Assembly: GCA_027922465.2 (NCBI GenBank)
Contig: BQMF02000474.1
Location: forward strand, 248,001 to 312,000
Length of the DNA: 64,000 nt
DNA from: Turritopsis dohrnii
Taxonomy: Eukaryota > Cnidaria > Hydrozoa > Anthoathecata > Oceaniidae
Reading direction: 5' to 3'
A model generated the notes under the pieces. The model was given only the letters and a program-made list of their open reading frames with translations, did no database searches and had not been told where the DNA came from. The position numbers were made by a program, and so were the translations under genes. Below are positions 27,893-39,233 of this stretch, piece by piece; position 1 is the first letter of the stretch, and each line of letters begins with the position of its first letter.

Positions 27893-28930
27893 AGATTGAC
27901 ATTTTCTAGTTTTTTTAGTTTGTTTATGAATGTTATTGTATTACTATGTATTTATATTTCCTAGCATACCGGTATTCGTTTCGTATACTTTTTTTTTTTT
28001 TTTTTTTTTTTTTTGATTTTTTTTTCTTTTTTAATGCAGGACTCATATTGATAACAGCATTTATTTGTTGAAGTGACAATCCTGTAAATAAATGTTCGTT
28101 TAATAAAAATTATAAATAATAAAATTAGTAGATATATAATATCTTAAAATTATTCAAATTAATTGGGTTTTTTTTATGGGATTAAGTGTGTCAAACATCA
28201 GAGAGACAGATAGCATAAGCAGCAGGTCAGTATATAATTTATATTATTCAAAGAGGACAAACTACTGATTTGAACAGCCATTTTTATACTTAACACACTT
28301 CAACCATTATAATTTTTTTGTAATGTCGTTTACAGACAACATACATTAACATAAGAATAACTTAATAAACAAAAACAGTGCATGCAAAGTAGATAGAGGG
28401 AGGGAACAATAATCTCATAACAAACATTTTAAAGTAATCTATAATATATGGGGGCTTGTTACATAGATTACACAACCAGAGCTTGTAATCAATATGGCAA
28501 GTTAGCTTTAAAACCATATTCAACTAAGGCAATGAGAGAGCCATTTCCTTTGTTTTATTGAGATATGGCTGTCTTAAAGTTAGCGCCTGCCAATTATGAG
28601 TAACGCCCACACGTTTAAATAACACCCAGTTTCCAGAGATAAGATTTTATTCAGAAATCAGTTCCATATAACCATTTAATGCAAAGTTAACATTTGAAAT
28701 TTAGTCTTCACTCCCAAAAAGTGTTAGTGTGGCGAATGTTTTTTTGGTTATGGGAGATCCATCCGAATTAGTTTAGCCATACGATGTGGGAGCGGCGCAG
28801 TCACGAAACGTATTTTAAACAATTCATCAATAATTACGTAAAGCGCGCAGCACCGCAATGTAATTTTCATAAAATCGGTATACAAGGATTTATTATATAT
28901 TTCCCCATAGGGCGAAATCTATATACCTTA
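27893..28930. other. AT-rich gap with a long T tract
   Basis: Contains a T homopolymer of about 25 bp near 27990-28015 followed by further T-rich sequence. No gene or element ends were recognised. Confidence 0.4.
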
Positions 28931-29178
28931 TTATGCAAAATTAACGAATGATAAAATTAACGCGGTTTTATTTTGTCCGCGTTAATTTTATACCCGCGTT
29001 AATTTTGATATTTGTTAATTTAGTCACCCCTTCATTTTTGTGTTCACTAATTTTAACAACCTTAATTTTCTGCAGATAGAAACCCCAAAATCCCCCCCCC
29101 CCCCCAAAAAAAAAAAAAAGGGATAAAAATAAAAACTATTTAGGCGATAAAATGTATTTACTAGCAAAAGAGTCACAG

Positions 29179-29680
29179 TCAATCAGTCAGAACAATACAA
29201 TCATTCCCGCTTTCCTGAACTTCTTCAGATACATCTTCATCGCTGCTATCGACTTCCAAGATTTTGAATTCTTTGAGTAATTCATCTTTGATTTCCTTAG
29301 AATCGTCCATGTAATCGTCGTGGTATAGGATACTGTACGGATTCAATCTTTGATTTAAATATTGCCGAGTACTTTTCACAATTCCATTCAATTTTAACAT
29401 GCATCATGATCTCTAGCCCACCTTGTACAAGGGGAGAAGGCTTATGCTTCTCATCTATCACCTCGCCTGATATTCGTGCACCTTCCAAAATTGCATACCA
29501 TGTATACCTGCTTATTTCCCTAGGAATATGGCCCACAGTAATGGGAGCAATTTTATTAGGAAGCATAACCTTTCCCGCAACAGCAAATCGGTCTTGTTCA
29601 TTACCCATCTCTCGCTTGAAAGAAATCTTTTGACCTTTGAAAGGCTTCCATTTGACAGTTTCTTTATACAACAAGCACAT
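29179..29680 (-). pseudogene. HIRAN-like accessory protein of the transposon
   Basis: The frame at 29680-29297 encodes WKPFKGQKISF, GNEQDRFAV, VGHIPREIS and LVQGGLEI. This is the GN-x-x-D-x-x-AV...G-x-(I/V)PR-x-IS...GGLE pattern of HIRAN-related domains, which in HLTF/Rad5 bind DNA 3' ends. A frameshift near 29350 leads into 29400-29179, an acidic tail (VDSSDEDVSEEVQE). It may be intact apart from that shift. Its role in transposition is unknown; I have seen such ORFs paired with cnidarian transposases, from recall. Confidence 0.6.
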
Positions 29681-29722
29681 ATTTAAGCGTGCTCATCTTT
29701 CATTCTCTTTCATTTGTTGAAG

Positions 29723-31199
29723 ATGAGCCGCCACACAAATCTTCTTTCATACTTTAAGCCTTCGACTAATGGCACCAGTGCTGCTAGAACCGCAAATAAA
29801 GATGTGTTGGAACACTTTACTGAAGAAATGACTGGATTAACTGAAAATGAACTGAAAAACGTTTGTGAGGGGATTTCTGAAGCAGAAGGAAGGCCTAAAA
29901 AGAGGCGAATGGTGTACAAGGAAGGAATAAATGGAGAATAGCTGCGTTTGCCCATCGAAATGGACCAGCGCGTGCGGTAAAGAACCTCACGGAGAGCACA
30001 ATTAAAGGATGGCTCACAAACTATCGTTGCCAAATTAGGAATAAAGTACCAGAAAAACGAATCGTCATCAGTGCAAAACGTGGCAGACCCCTAGCTCTCC
30101 CTGACGAACTTGACTTGAGTTTTTGACGAACTCGACTCGAGTTTTTGGGGCACCTACGTGATGGGGGTAGAAATATTAATCGAACTGTTGTTTATGGTGT
30201 ACTTATGGGATTAATGCGATCAAATCTTCCCAAATATGGTCAGTATTTGGACTTTAATGTATCAAGCGGCTGGGTACGGTATTTGTATAGACGAATGAAT
30301 TTCACACGAAGAATGATTACAACATCGCGGCCAAAGATAAACCGTGCAGTAAGATGCTTGTTTTTGAATGACATCATGGAGACTGTAAGGAAATATGACA
30401 TTCCAGACGAGCTGATAATTAACATAGATCAAACTCCCTAAAAGTATGTGCCAACAGATAACATAACAATGGCAAAAAAGAGAGAGAAACATGTTGCAAA
30501 AAAAGGTGCAACCGATAAAAGGTGTGTCACTGTTAGTCTTTCAGAAACTTTGAAAGGGGATATTCTTCCATTCCAAATCATTACAAAGGGAAAATTTCTA
30601 GATCGTTACCATCTGTGAAATTTCCTGAAGAGTTTTGCCTATCTTTTAATGAAACCCACTGAAGCAATGAAGCTGAAACAATTCGCTTACTGAAAAAGGT
30701 TATCGTCCCTTATGCTGAAACAACAAGAAAAAAGTTGAATTTACCAAATGATGCTAAGGTATTGCTAATTTGGGATGCATTTAAAGCCCAATCGTGTGAT
30801 TTGGTAAAAAAATGCATTGAAGGTCTAAATATCGTGACGGTGATGGTTCCGAAAAATATGACTCACCTACTACAACCCCTCGATTTGACAACCAATACAA
30901 CCTTCAAGCGGAAAGAAAAGATTGCTTTTAGCAATTACTATTCTGTGCGCATCATGGCAGAGTTGCGTGACAACCCTGAAAGAGATGTAACTACGATTGA
31001 CATCGACTTAAAACTTCCAACTCTTAAACCAATGCATGGTAAGCTTATGGGATCGATCTATGAGCACTTTAAGTCAGCAAAAGGGAAGGAAACCATTATG
31101 AATGGGTGGAAAGCTGCTGGTATTTCAGAAGCAGTAGCAGATGCCAGAAATCACAGTATCAGGAGTTGGTTGAACTCATTTGAGACAGAAACTTTGTAA
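29723..31199 (+). pseudogene. Decayed pogo-like DDE transposase
   Basis: Frames at 29723-29941, 29930-30126, 30145-30441, 30441-30620 and 30735-31199 chain together. There is an N-terminal helix-turn-helix region (KWRIAAFAHRNGPARAVKNL), a KRGRP hook, the first catalytic aspartate (INIDQTP), KRCVTVSLSETL, the second aspartate (LLIWDAFKAQ), and MTHLLQPLDLTTN before the C terminus. This is the DDE_1 (pogo/CENP-B/Tigger) layout. A stop after SF at 30125, a stop right after NIDQTP and a frameshift near 30610 inactivate it. Confidence 0.8.
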
Positions 31200-31404
31200 T
31201 TTTTTTAATTTTTATTAAAAGGCTTTAAAGAAAAAATATAAAATCAACAAAAATTCCTTAACCGCGTTTCTCCTCCGATAGGTACAAGTTCAAGAAACCG
31301 CGTTAATTTTGTCCGTTTTAAAGGAAAATGAGTTTTGCACCACGTTAATTTTTTCTTGCGTTAATTTTTTGGCGTTAATTTCATCATTCGTTAATTTTGT
31401 ATAA

Positions 31405-32226
31405 TCTATATATTAATAGCCGATTCTCCGTCTGTTTGTTTGTCTGTCACGCAAAATGGTAGATTAAGTTGTGAGCGAAATTATTTCGTTTTTTGTGTGC
31501 GACGTGAGTTCGAAGCAAATACATTGCAACCCCAATCGAACGTGACTTTTTTTGGCTGATGAACTAATAGGAATAACGTTTTGTTTTTATCATTATTGAT
31601 AGTTTTATATTACACGTTGACTTGGCTTTGAAAACAGTACATCAACTAAATTCAAAGAAACTAACTGATTAAAACATTTTGGACAAAAAGCAGCAGTGGC
31701 AGAACGTGGCAGCATATGTTCGATTTGCCTAACTCTTGCCTGACTGTCTGAGACGGGTGAACTTTTTTTTTGAGAAATCAAAATGTTTAAAAACCGATAG
31801 GTAAAAAAGAGTATCATATAAAAACAAAATGTTTTTTTTTTTGCTTTTCTTTTAATAAATTAATTTCTTCTTTTAATAAGCGTTCTGATCGAACGTTTTT
31901 TTATTCTATTTATTCATTTAGCACGTACCTTTTTTCTCTCCTCCTTGTGAACTTTTTAAGAAGAGAAACCATTTCCCCCTAATTGATTGCACCCATGTTA
32001 GAGCGCGTAACTTTTTTAAAACAAAAGCTAATAAAAAGTTGAAGTTTTCTCTCTCTACCTTTTGAGTTTATTGTTACACTGATAAAAGATTGATTTTACC
32101 AGAGGTTATGACTTCGAATCTGCTTCTGGTTGAACACAAGTTATACGACCCGCTTATAAGGAAATTTGATACAGTGATACAGAGCAGGTGGATATGGGCG
32201 GCGAGCGACGCCGCCTTGGCGGCTAA
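31405..32226 (+). mobile_element. Helitron-type unit H1 (long form)
   Basis: Begins TCTATATATTAATAGCCGAT and ends with the hairpin GGCGGCGAGCGACGCCGCC, a short spacer and CTAA. TC at the 5' end, a GC hairpin about 11 bp before CTRR at the 3' end, and insertion between A and T without duplication are the Helitron hallmarks. It follows the right flank of the pogo-like element directly. Non-coding. Confidence 0.8.
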
Positions 32227-32704
32227 TCTATATATTAATAGCCGATTCTCCGTTTGTTTGTAAGTCACGGAAAATGGTAGATGTGAACTGCGAAAGAGAG
32301 TCAGCAATGTAACATCACACATAAATTATTTCTCTTCTTGTGCGCGACGTCAGTGTGAAACCATTGCATTGAGACCCTAATCGAATGCGACGTTTAGGGA
32401 AAATTATCTCGATAACCAATAGGGATAACTGACGTTTTTTGGGGTCCGCGATACAGGCGATGGGGTGACGAAAAATTTGGGTCTAATTTTTTGCGGGGAC
32501 GGGTCTGTGACGTCATCGAAATATTTGAACGATGACATCTCTGTAACGGTTGATCGTAGCGGAACGATCCCATACATTTTTTTGATCAGTTTTTCGAGCT
32601 CTACAACATAAGAACACTTTCGGTTGCCAATTGCTTAATTTTATTTTTCGTGAAGTCAACCCAGGCTGAACATGGGCGGCGAGCGACGCCGCCTTGGCGG
32701 CTAG
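32227..32704 (+). mobile_element. Helitron-type unit H2 (short form)
   Basis: Same 5' TC start and 3' hairpin-CTAG end as H1. After about 60 bp the interior is different: it contains CCAATAGGGATAACTGACG, TGACGTCAT and CCCATACATTTTTTTGATCA. It is joined head to tail to H1 and H3 with no intervening base. Confidence 0.8.
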
Positions 32705-33550
32705 TCTATATATTAATAGCCGATTCTCTGTCTGTCTGTCTGTTTGTTTGTTTGTTTGTAAGTCACGCAAAATGGTAGATTGAGTTGTGAGCGAAATCAT
32801 TTCTTTTTTTGTGTGCGACGTGAGTTCAGAGCAAATACATTGCAATCCCAATCGAACGTGACTTTTTTTGGCTGATGAACTAATAGGAATAACGTTTCGT
32901 TTTTATTATTATTGTTAGTTTTATATTCCACTTGGCTTTGAAAACAATACATCAACTAAATACAAAGAAACTAACTGATTAAACATTTTGGACAAAAAGC
33001 AGCCGTGGCAGAACGTGATAGCATGTTCGGTTTGCCAGTGTATCCTAACGCTTGCCTGACTGTCTGAGACGGGTAAACTTTTTTTCGAGCAATCAAAATG
33101 TTTAAAAACCGATAGGTAAAATAAGAGTATCATATCAAAACAAAATGTTGTTTTTTTTTGCTTTTCTTTTAATAAATTAATTTCTTCTTTTAATTGTTAA
33201 GCGTTCTGATCGAACGTTTTTTCATTCTATTTATTCATTTAGCACGTGCCTTTTTTCTCTCCTCCGTGTGAACTTTTTAAGAAGAGAAACCATTTCCCCC
33301 TTACGTTTGATAGCACCCATGTTAGAGCGCGTAACTTTTTTTAAAACAAAAGTTAATAAAAAGTTGAAGTTTTCTCTCTATACGTTTTGAGTGTATTGTT
33401 ACACTGATAAAAGATTGGTTTTACCAGAGGTTGTGACTTCGAATCTGCTTCTGGTTGAACAGGCAATTGAACAGGAAATTTGACGTTTATTGATACAGTG
33501 ATAAAGAGCATGTGGACATGGGCGGCGAGCGACGCCGCCTTGGCGGCTAG
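32705..33550 (+). mobile_element. Helitron-type unit H3 (long form)
   Basis: Full-length sister of H1 and H4 with TC start, hairpin and CTAG end. A (TCTG/TTTG)n microsatellite expansion lies near the 5' end. Confidence 0.8.
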
Positions 33551-34402
33551 TCTATATATTAATAGCCGATTCTCTGTCTGTCTGTCTGTTTGTTTGTCTG
33601 TCACGCAAAATGGTAGATTGAGTTGTGAGCGAAATTATTTCTTTTTTTGTGTGCGACGTGAGTTCGAAGGAAATACATTGCAACCCCAATCGAACGTGAC
33701 TTTTTTTGGTGATGAACTAATAGGAATAACGTTTTGTTTTTATCATTATTGTTAGTTTTATATTCCACGTTGACTTTGCTTTGAAAACAGTACATCAACT
33801 AAATACAAAGAAACTAACTGATTAAACATTTTGGACAAAAAGCAGCAGTGGCAGAACGTGGCAGCATATGTTTGGTTTGCCACTAACTCTTACCTGACTG
33901 TCTGAGACGGGTGAACTTTTTTTTTGAGCAATCAAAATGTTTAAAAACCGATAGGTAAAAAAAGAGTATTATATCAAAACAAATTTATTTTTTTATTTTT
34001 TGCTTTTCTCTTAACAAATTAATTTCTTCTTTTAATTGTTAAGCGTTCTGATCGAACGTTTTTTATTCCATTTATTCATTTAGCACGTGCCTTTTTTCTC
34101 CCCTCCGTCGTGATGTTTTTAAGAAGAGAAACTATTTCCCCCTTACGTTTGATAGCACCCATGTTAGAGTGCGTAACTTTTTTAAAACAAGAGCTAATAA
34201 AAAGTTGAAGTTTTCTCTCTATATACTTTGAGTGTATTGTTACACTGATAAAAGATTGGTTTTATCAGAGTTTGTGACTTCGAATCAGCTTCTGGTTGAA
34301 CACAAGTTGTACGAGCCGTTTATAAGGAAATTTGACGTTTATTGATACAGTGATACAGAGCAGGTGAACTTCGGCGACGAGCGACGCCGCCTTGGCGGCT
34401 AG
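33551..34402 (+). mobile_element. Helitron-type unit H4 (long form)
   Basis: Full-length sister of H3. TC start, GACGCCGCC hairpin arm and CTAG end are all present. The minus-strand frames over it are shadows of the repeat. Confidence 0.8.
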
Positions 34403-35100
34403 TCTATATATTAATAGCCGATTCTCTGTCTGTCTGTTTGTTTGTTTGTTTGTTTGTAAGTCACGCAAAATGGTAGATTGAGTTGTGAGCGAAATTATTT
34501 CTTTTTTTGTGTGCGACGTGAGTTCGAAGCAAATACATTGCAACCCCAATCAAACGTGACCTTTTTTGGCTGATGAACTAATAGGAATAACGTTTTGTTT
34601 TTATCATTATTGTTAGTTTTATATTCCACGTTGACTTGGCTTTGAAAACAATACATCAACTAAATACAAAGAAACTAACTGATTAAACATTTTGGACAAA
34701 AAGCAGCAGTGGCAGAACGTGGCAGCATATGTTCGGTTTGCCACTAACTCTTGCCTGACTGTCTGAGACGGGTGAACTTTTTTTTGAGCAATCAAAATGT
34801 TTAGGTAAAAAAAGAGTATCAAATAAAAACAAAATATTTTTATGATTTTTTTTTTTTGCTTTTATAAATTAATTTCTTCTTTTAATTGTTAAGCGTTCTG
34901 ATCGAACATTCTTTTATTCTATTTATTCATTTAGCACGTGCTTTTTTTCTCTCCTCCCGTGTGATCTTTTTTAAAAGAGAAACCATTTTCCTCCTGTTTG
35001 ATAGCACCCATGTTAGAGCGCGTAACTTTTTTAAAACAAAAGCTAATAAAATGTTGAAGTTTTCTCTCTCTACGTTTTGAGTGTATTGTTACACTGATAA

Positions 35101-35872
35101 AGCTTTTTTCACATGCACGTAGCATTTTACGTAAGCTCTTAAGGCTCGTTTCCACTTAAAAAAACTGAGCGAAATGCGGAATATTTCGATGGAAATGTGA
35201 AGTGAGCATGCGCAGTAAGTACAAATTGATTTTTCCTGCGAAATATTTCTCTTCGACGAAAGTTGAAAAAAGTTCAACTTTTTTCCTATCGAAATATTTC
35301 GAATAAAATTCTGACCAATCAGATTGCAGTTTTGTTATTTATTTTTCCCGCTTTTCCCCCCACAAATAAAAAATCATTTGATTTGATTGACATTTGATTT
35401 AAAATTGTTATACTTTTTTAATTTAAGTGGAAAAGGTTTTTTTAAATGAGCGAAATTTTTCGATGGAAAATTTTCTTATTTCGCTGAAGTTTTTTTTAAG
35501 TGGAAACGATGTTGATTCATTCGTTTTCGTAAGGTCTTACGGACATTCATAAGCCCTTACGACAACTTCCTTAAAAACAAAAAAATTTGTTTCTAAGAAA
35601 GCCGTCGTAAGCCTCCGTAAGCCTCAAGAAGAAAAAAATGTTCGAAAAATTAGATTGAGCGTTCGAAATGACGTCTTTTGTTCGAAATTACATCATTTTT
35701 CGCTAGCGATCTACTTCCAAACGTTCCAAATGTTTAATATATTTTTTCATTGCAACAAATGTTTAGTGCATGTGAATGAAAATCTTTGTAAAGACGTTTT
35801 TATTCGTAAGAACTTACGAAGAAAAAGTTCGTAAGGTATTACGGCAAAAACTACGTACATGGGAAAAAAGCT
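35101..35872. mobile_element. PIF/Harbinger-like MITE with a TAA duplication
   Basis: Ends AGCTTTTTTCACATGCACG and the complement of AGCTTTTTTCCCATGTACG are flanked by TAA on both sides, and H3 preserves the empty site with a single TAA. A 3-bp TWA duplication fits PIF/Harbinger. An inner fold-back element with CGTTTCCACTTAAAAAAACT ends lies at 35147-35508, so this is itself nested. Confidence 0.8.
35147..35508. mobile_element. Inner fold-back MITE
   Basis: CGTTTCCACTTAAAAAAACT at the left pairs with AAGTTTTTTTTAAGTGGAAACG at the right. Inner ATTTCGATGGAAA / TTTCGATGGAAAA motifs recur. No clear target duplication was found, so it may be an internal palindrome of the larger MITE. Confidence 0.5.
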
Positions 35873-36026
35873 TAAAAGATTGGTTTTACCAGAGGTTGTG
35901 ACTTCGAATCTGCTTCTGGTTGAGCACAAGTTGTTCGAGCCGTTTATAAAGAAATTTGACGTTTATTGATAGAGTGATGCAGAGCAGGTGGATATGGGCG
36001 GCGAGCAACGCCGCCTTGGCGGCTAG

Positions 36027-36519
36027 TCTATATATTAATAGCCGATTCTCTGTCCGTTTGTCTGTTACGCAAAATGGTAGATGTGAACTGCGAAAGAGAG
36101 TCAGCAATGTAAGATCACACATAAATTATTTCTCTTCTTGTGCGCGACGTCAGTGTGAAACCATTGTATTGAGACCCTAATCGAATGCGACGTTTAGGGA
36201 AAATTATCTCGATAACCAATAGGGATAACTGACGTTTTTTGGGGTCCGCGATACAGGTTATGGGGTGACGAAAAAATTTAGGCCAAATGTTTTTTGCGAC
36301 GGGTGTGTGACGTCATCAAAATCTTTGATCCACGATATTTCCGTAACGGTGCGTCATAGACATATGATCCCATACATTTTCTTGCTCAGAATTTCGATCT
36401 CTACAAGATGGTGACACTTTCTATTGTCAATTCCTTAATTCCATATTTCGTGAACTCTTTGGGAGGTGACACAACGCAGGCTGAACCTGGGCGGCGAGCG
36501 ACGCCGCCTTGGCGGCTAG
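36027..36519 (+). mobile_element. Helitron-type unit H6 (short form)
   Basis: Close sister of H2 with TC start and hairpin-CTAG end. It is the last unit with this terminal pair. Confidence 0.8.
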
Positions 36520-37081
36520 TATATACTAATTCGCGTTGTGCATACCACTTTTATTTTAGAGAGTGACATATTTAGTTTTAATTTACGGTCATCGTCCTCT
36601 TATGTGCGCGTAAAACCACGTAGAGGCGAGAGACACTTTTTTCACGATCATTCCAAAAGCACGTGGCATCATTTGACGTCAGTTTTTTATGAAACCACGG
36701 GGAATCATTGCATTGCATCCCCAATCGAACGCGACGTTTTTGGGTAAATATCTCGAGAACCAATAGGGATAACTGACGTTTTTTAGGCTCTGTGATACGG
36801 GTGATGGAGTGACACAACATTTGGGTCTAAATTTTATTTGGTACTGCGGATATGACGTCATCAAAATCTTTGATCGACGATATCTCTGCAACGGTTGGTC
36901 GTAGCGAAACGATCCCATACACTTTTTTGATCAGTTTTTCAAGGTGTACAACATAGGTACACTTCTGAGTTGCGATTCCATGATTTATTTTTCCGTCACG
37001 GGTTACATACACGGGAATGGTGGATTTGACCTAATATTTTCGAAGTTAAGTTCGGAAAAAAGGTTTTACCCGGGATACTAG
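36520..37081 (+). mobile_element. Helitron-like unit R1 (different ends, shared core)
   Basis: Begins TATATACTAATTCGCG and ends GGGATACTAG. The core carries the same CCAATAGGGATAACTGACG, TGACGTCATCAAAATCTTTG and GATCCCATACA blocks as H2/H6, but the ends are of another type. The expected 3' hairpin is not obvious. Confidence 0.55.
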
Positions 37082-37645
37082 TCTACTTATACTAATTCGC
37101 AATCGTGCATACCACTTTTATTTTAGAGAGTGTTGTGTTTTTTAAAATTTACGGTCAAAATCTTCTTAATCGTGGTCATTTTTTCGTTAGGCCATTGATA
37201 ATTGACAATTAGTATAATAGCACGCGGCGTGAGGTCAGTTATTTTTGTCGTATCACGGGGGAGCCATTGCATTGCATCCCCAATCGAACGCTACGTTTTT
37301 GGGGAAATATCTCGAGAACCAATAGCGATAACTGACGTTTTTTTAGGGTCGGCAACGCGGGTGACGGGGTGATGCAACATTTAGGCGTAAATTTTATTTG
37401 GTACTGCGGATATGACGTCATTAAAATCTTTGATCAATGATATCTCTGCAACGGTTGGGCGTAGTGAAACGATTCCATACATTTTTTTGCTCAGTTTTTC
37501 GAGCTCTAAACAACATCAGTACACTTTCCGGTCCCGATTCCGTAATTAAAATTTTCGTCACGGGTTACACACACGGGAACGCGTCGTATTTCTGGAGATT
37601 CTTTTCGAAATTAAAGTCGTAAAAAACTTTTACGCGAGATACTAG
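37082..37645 (+). mobile_element. Helitron-like unit R2
   Basis: TCTACTTATACTAATTCGC start and GCGAGATACTAG end, joined head to tail to R1 and R3. It is about 85 percent like R1 by eye. Confidence 0.6.
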
Positions 37646-38629
37646 TCTACTTATACTAATCCGCGTGTGTGCATACCACTTTTATTTTAGAGAGTGTTGT
37701 GTTTTTGTTTTTTTAATGGTCGAAATCTTCTTAATCATGGTCATATAGCGGCAGTTCGACCATTGAAGAAACTCTTCCACTGCAATCCATCGATCATTTA
37801 TTTTGACACATGATCAACCTTTCGCCGTTTTTATTGGTTGCCGAAATCGGACAAACTATAGCGACGATGTTCGTTGGGATGAAATCCATTTTCATTAATC
37901 GTTTGACGAACAAATAGGTCTTTACGAAGGTATTATTATAAAACGTTTATTGCTTAACTTTTTGCTTTTCTTTTTTTTTTCTTTTTTAGATTAATAAAAG
38001 AACGTAAGTAAATGTATTATGTTTATTATGTATGTATTATATAAAATCATACTGAAATGGTTTTTATGTGGAAAACGAATAACAAATAACGAGTATACAT
38101 CCAGCACATGTTTCAACGTTTTATTTACTTTGTTTAAGATTAATAAAATAACAGGTAACCAATGTGTATGTATTTGAATGTTTGTTTACGTTTTAGTTAT
38201 GACTATACAGAAGAAAGTGCAGTGAAGAAATGCAGAAAAAAATGATGTTCCTTTACACAGTAACGAATGGTTTTCATTTTAATTTAGTTTTGAAAGATTA
38301 ATTAATTGAGTTATGAATTATGCCTAATAAGTTATTCTATCATTTAGTATGTATCTTAGGATGAAAACTGGATGCTGGATGAAAAGGAACGCGGAACGAA
38401 CGAAATTTGTTTTGGTAACGCGCGCTGTAATTTATTTATTTACAAATCAATTAAAAATGGTTCTTATGGCTGTGGAAATGGGGAACGTGTTATGCAGTCT
38501 TATCTCATCTCAACCATAGTCACAAGAAAAAAACTAGTCCGGAATCAGGGCCGTTTTCGGGCCGTTTCTTATGAATAAGTCGGGTTCCGTGAAAAACTAG
38601 AACCCATGCTTTTTTATGGTGCAAAAAAT
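37646..38629 (+). mobile_element. Helitron-like unit R3 fragment and AT-rich flank
   Basis: Starts TCTACTTATACTAATCCGCG like R2 but diverges after about 120 bp. No matching 3' end was found before 38630. The rest is AT-rich with no recognised gene. Confidence 0.4.
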
Positions 38630-39142
38630 TTGAAGATTACACCAGGGCGCGTAGCGCCTGCAGGGTAATCTATATTTCATGAATGAAAGCGGTACACGAG
38701 CTAATACTGGAGACCCCTCATCTCGCAATAATAAATCTAGAGGTCACGGCCGAGAATGATGCACCCATGTCCCCAGGAGAACGTTCCGGTAATATTTTCC
38801 AGGATAAAACTTTCGTCGAACATAATACCTTAGAAGGAATGCATGGGTGAAAAACACAGAACTACCGGAACGCCCGGCAAAAGGGAAATATAAAAGAGTA
38901 AATGTGAGAGTCAAAAAAGTTTTACTACTGGAAAAATCAAGTTACTATACTAATCTAATATTGATAACCACCGCGATTTCCACGATATCCACGATTTCCG
39001 CCACGGTAGTATCCTGAAAAATGCAAAAAAGACAAGATGAGACAAAGGCGAGGGAGGGTGGGCAGTATTAGCTCGTGTTCCGATTTCATTCATGAAATCT
39101 AGATTACCCTGCAGGCGCTACGCGCCCTGGTGTAATCTTCAA
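38630..39142. mobile_element. Non-autonomous DIRS-like unit with 80-bp inverted repeats
   Basis: 38630-38709 and 39063-39142 are inverted repeats of 80 bp with about four mismatches. Both include the quasi-palindrome AGATTACACCAGGGCGCG...TGCAGGGTAATCT. Positions 38697-38752 also match the inner part of the DIRS terminal repeat (39167-39219). The unit directly abuts the DIRS element and contains one exon-like coding piece (38955-39013). Confidence 0.6.
38955..39013 (-). pseudogene. 3'-terminal exon of an RGG-repeat protein
   Basis: After a splice-acceptor-like TTTTTTGCATTTTTCAG the minus strand encodes GYYRGGNRGYRGNRGGYQY and a TAG stop. RGG/GY tails occur in RNA-binding proteins such as hnRNP/CIRBP types. 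It lies entirely inside the inverted-repeat unit, so it is either a captured host exon or the last exon of a gag-like protein, since the DIRS gag tail is also RG-rich. Confidence 0.5.
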
Positions 39143-39228
39143 TTTCATTTCATGAAATCTACACCGAGCTAATACTGGAGACCCCCCATCTCGCAATAAT
39201 AAATCTAGAGGTCACGGCCTCAACCACC
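39143..39228. repeat. DIRS inverted terminal repeat, recombinase side
   Basis: Pairs with 50327-50412 in inverted orientation. The recombinase stop codon lies only six bases away. Confidence 0.85.
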
Positions 39229-39233
39229 TCTGT

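Larger units (their letters stand above)
28934..31401. mobile_element. Pogo-like DNA transposon with a HIRAN-type accessory ORF
   Basis: Inverted ends TGCAAAATTAACGAATGATA and the complement of TACAAAATTAACGAATGATG are flanked by TA, the Tc1/mariner/pogo target. Short GTTAATTTT motifs repeat at both ends. Inside, two genes diverge from about 29.7 kb: a HIRAN-like ORF to the left and a decayed DDE transposase to the right. A C-then-A homopolymer at 29092-29119 lies in the left flank. Confidence 0.75.
34403..36026 (+). mobile_element. Helitron-type unit H5, interrupted by a MITE
   Basis: Long-form unit with intact ends, enlarged by the 772-bp MITE at 35101-35872. The uninterrupted sequence in H3 (GATAAAAGATTGGTTTTACC) shows the empty site. 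Confidence 0.8.

Noticed and set aside
29092..29119. C-then-A homopolymer as a functional signal
   Set aside because: Most likely replication slippage or a sequencing-prone tract in the transposon flank.
31605..36180. Repeated minus-strand ORFs of 60-110 residues in the Helitron array
   Set aside because: They recur only because the non-coding unit recurs, and they differ by frameshifts between units.
38372..38578. 68-residue ORF as a gene
   Set aside because: No domain and sits in decayed Helitron-like flank.
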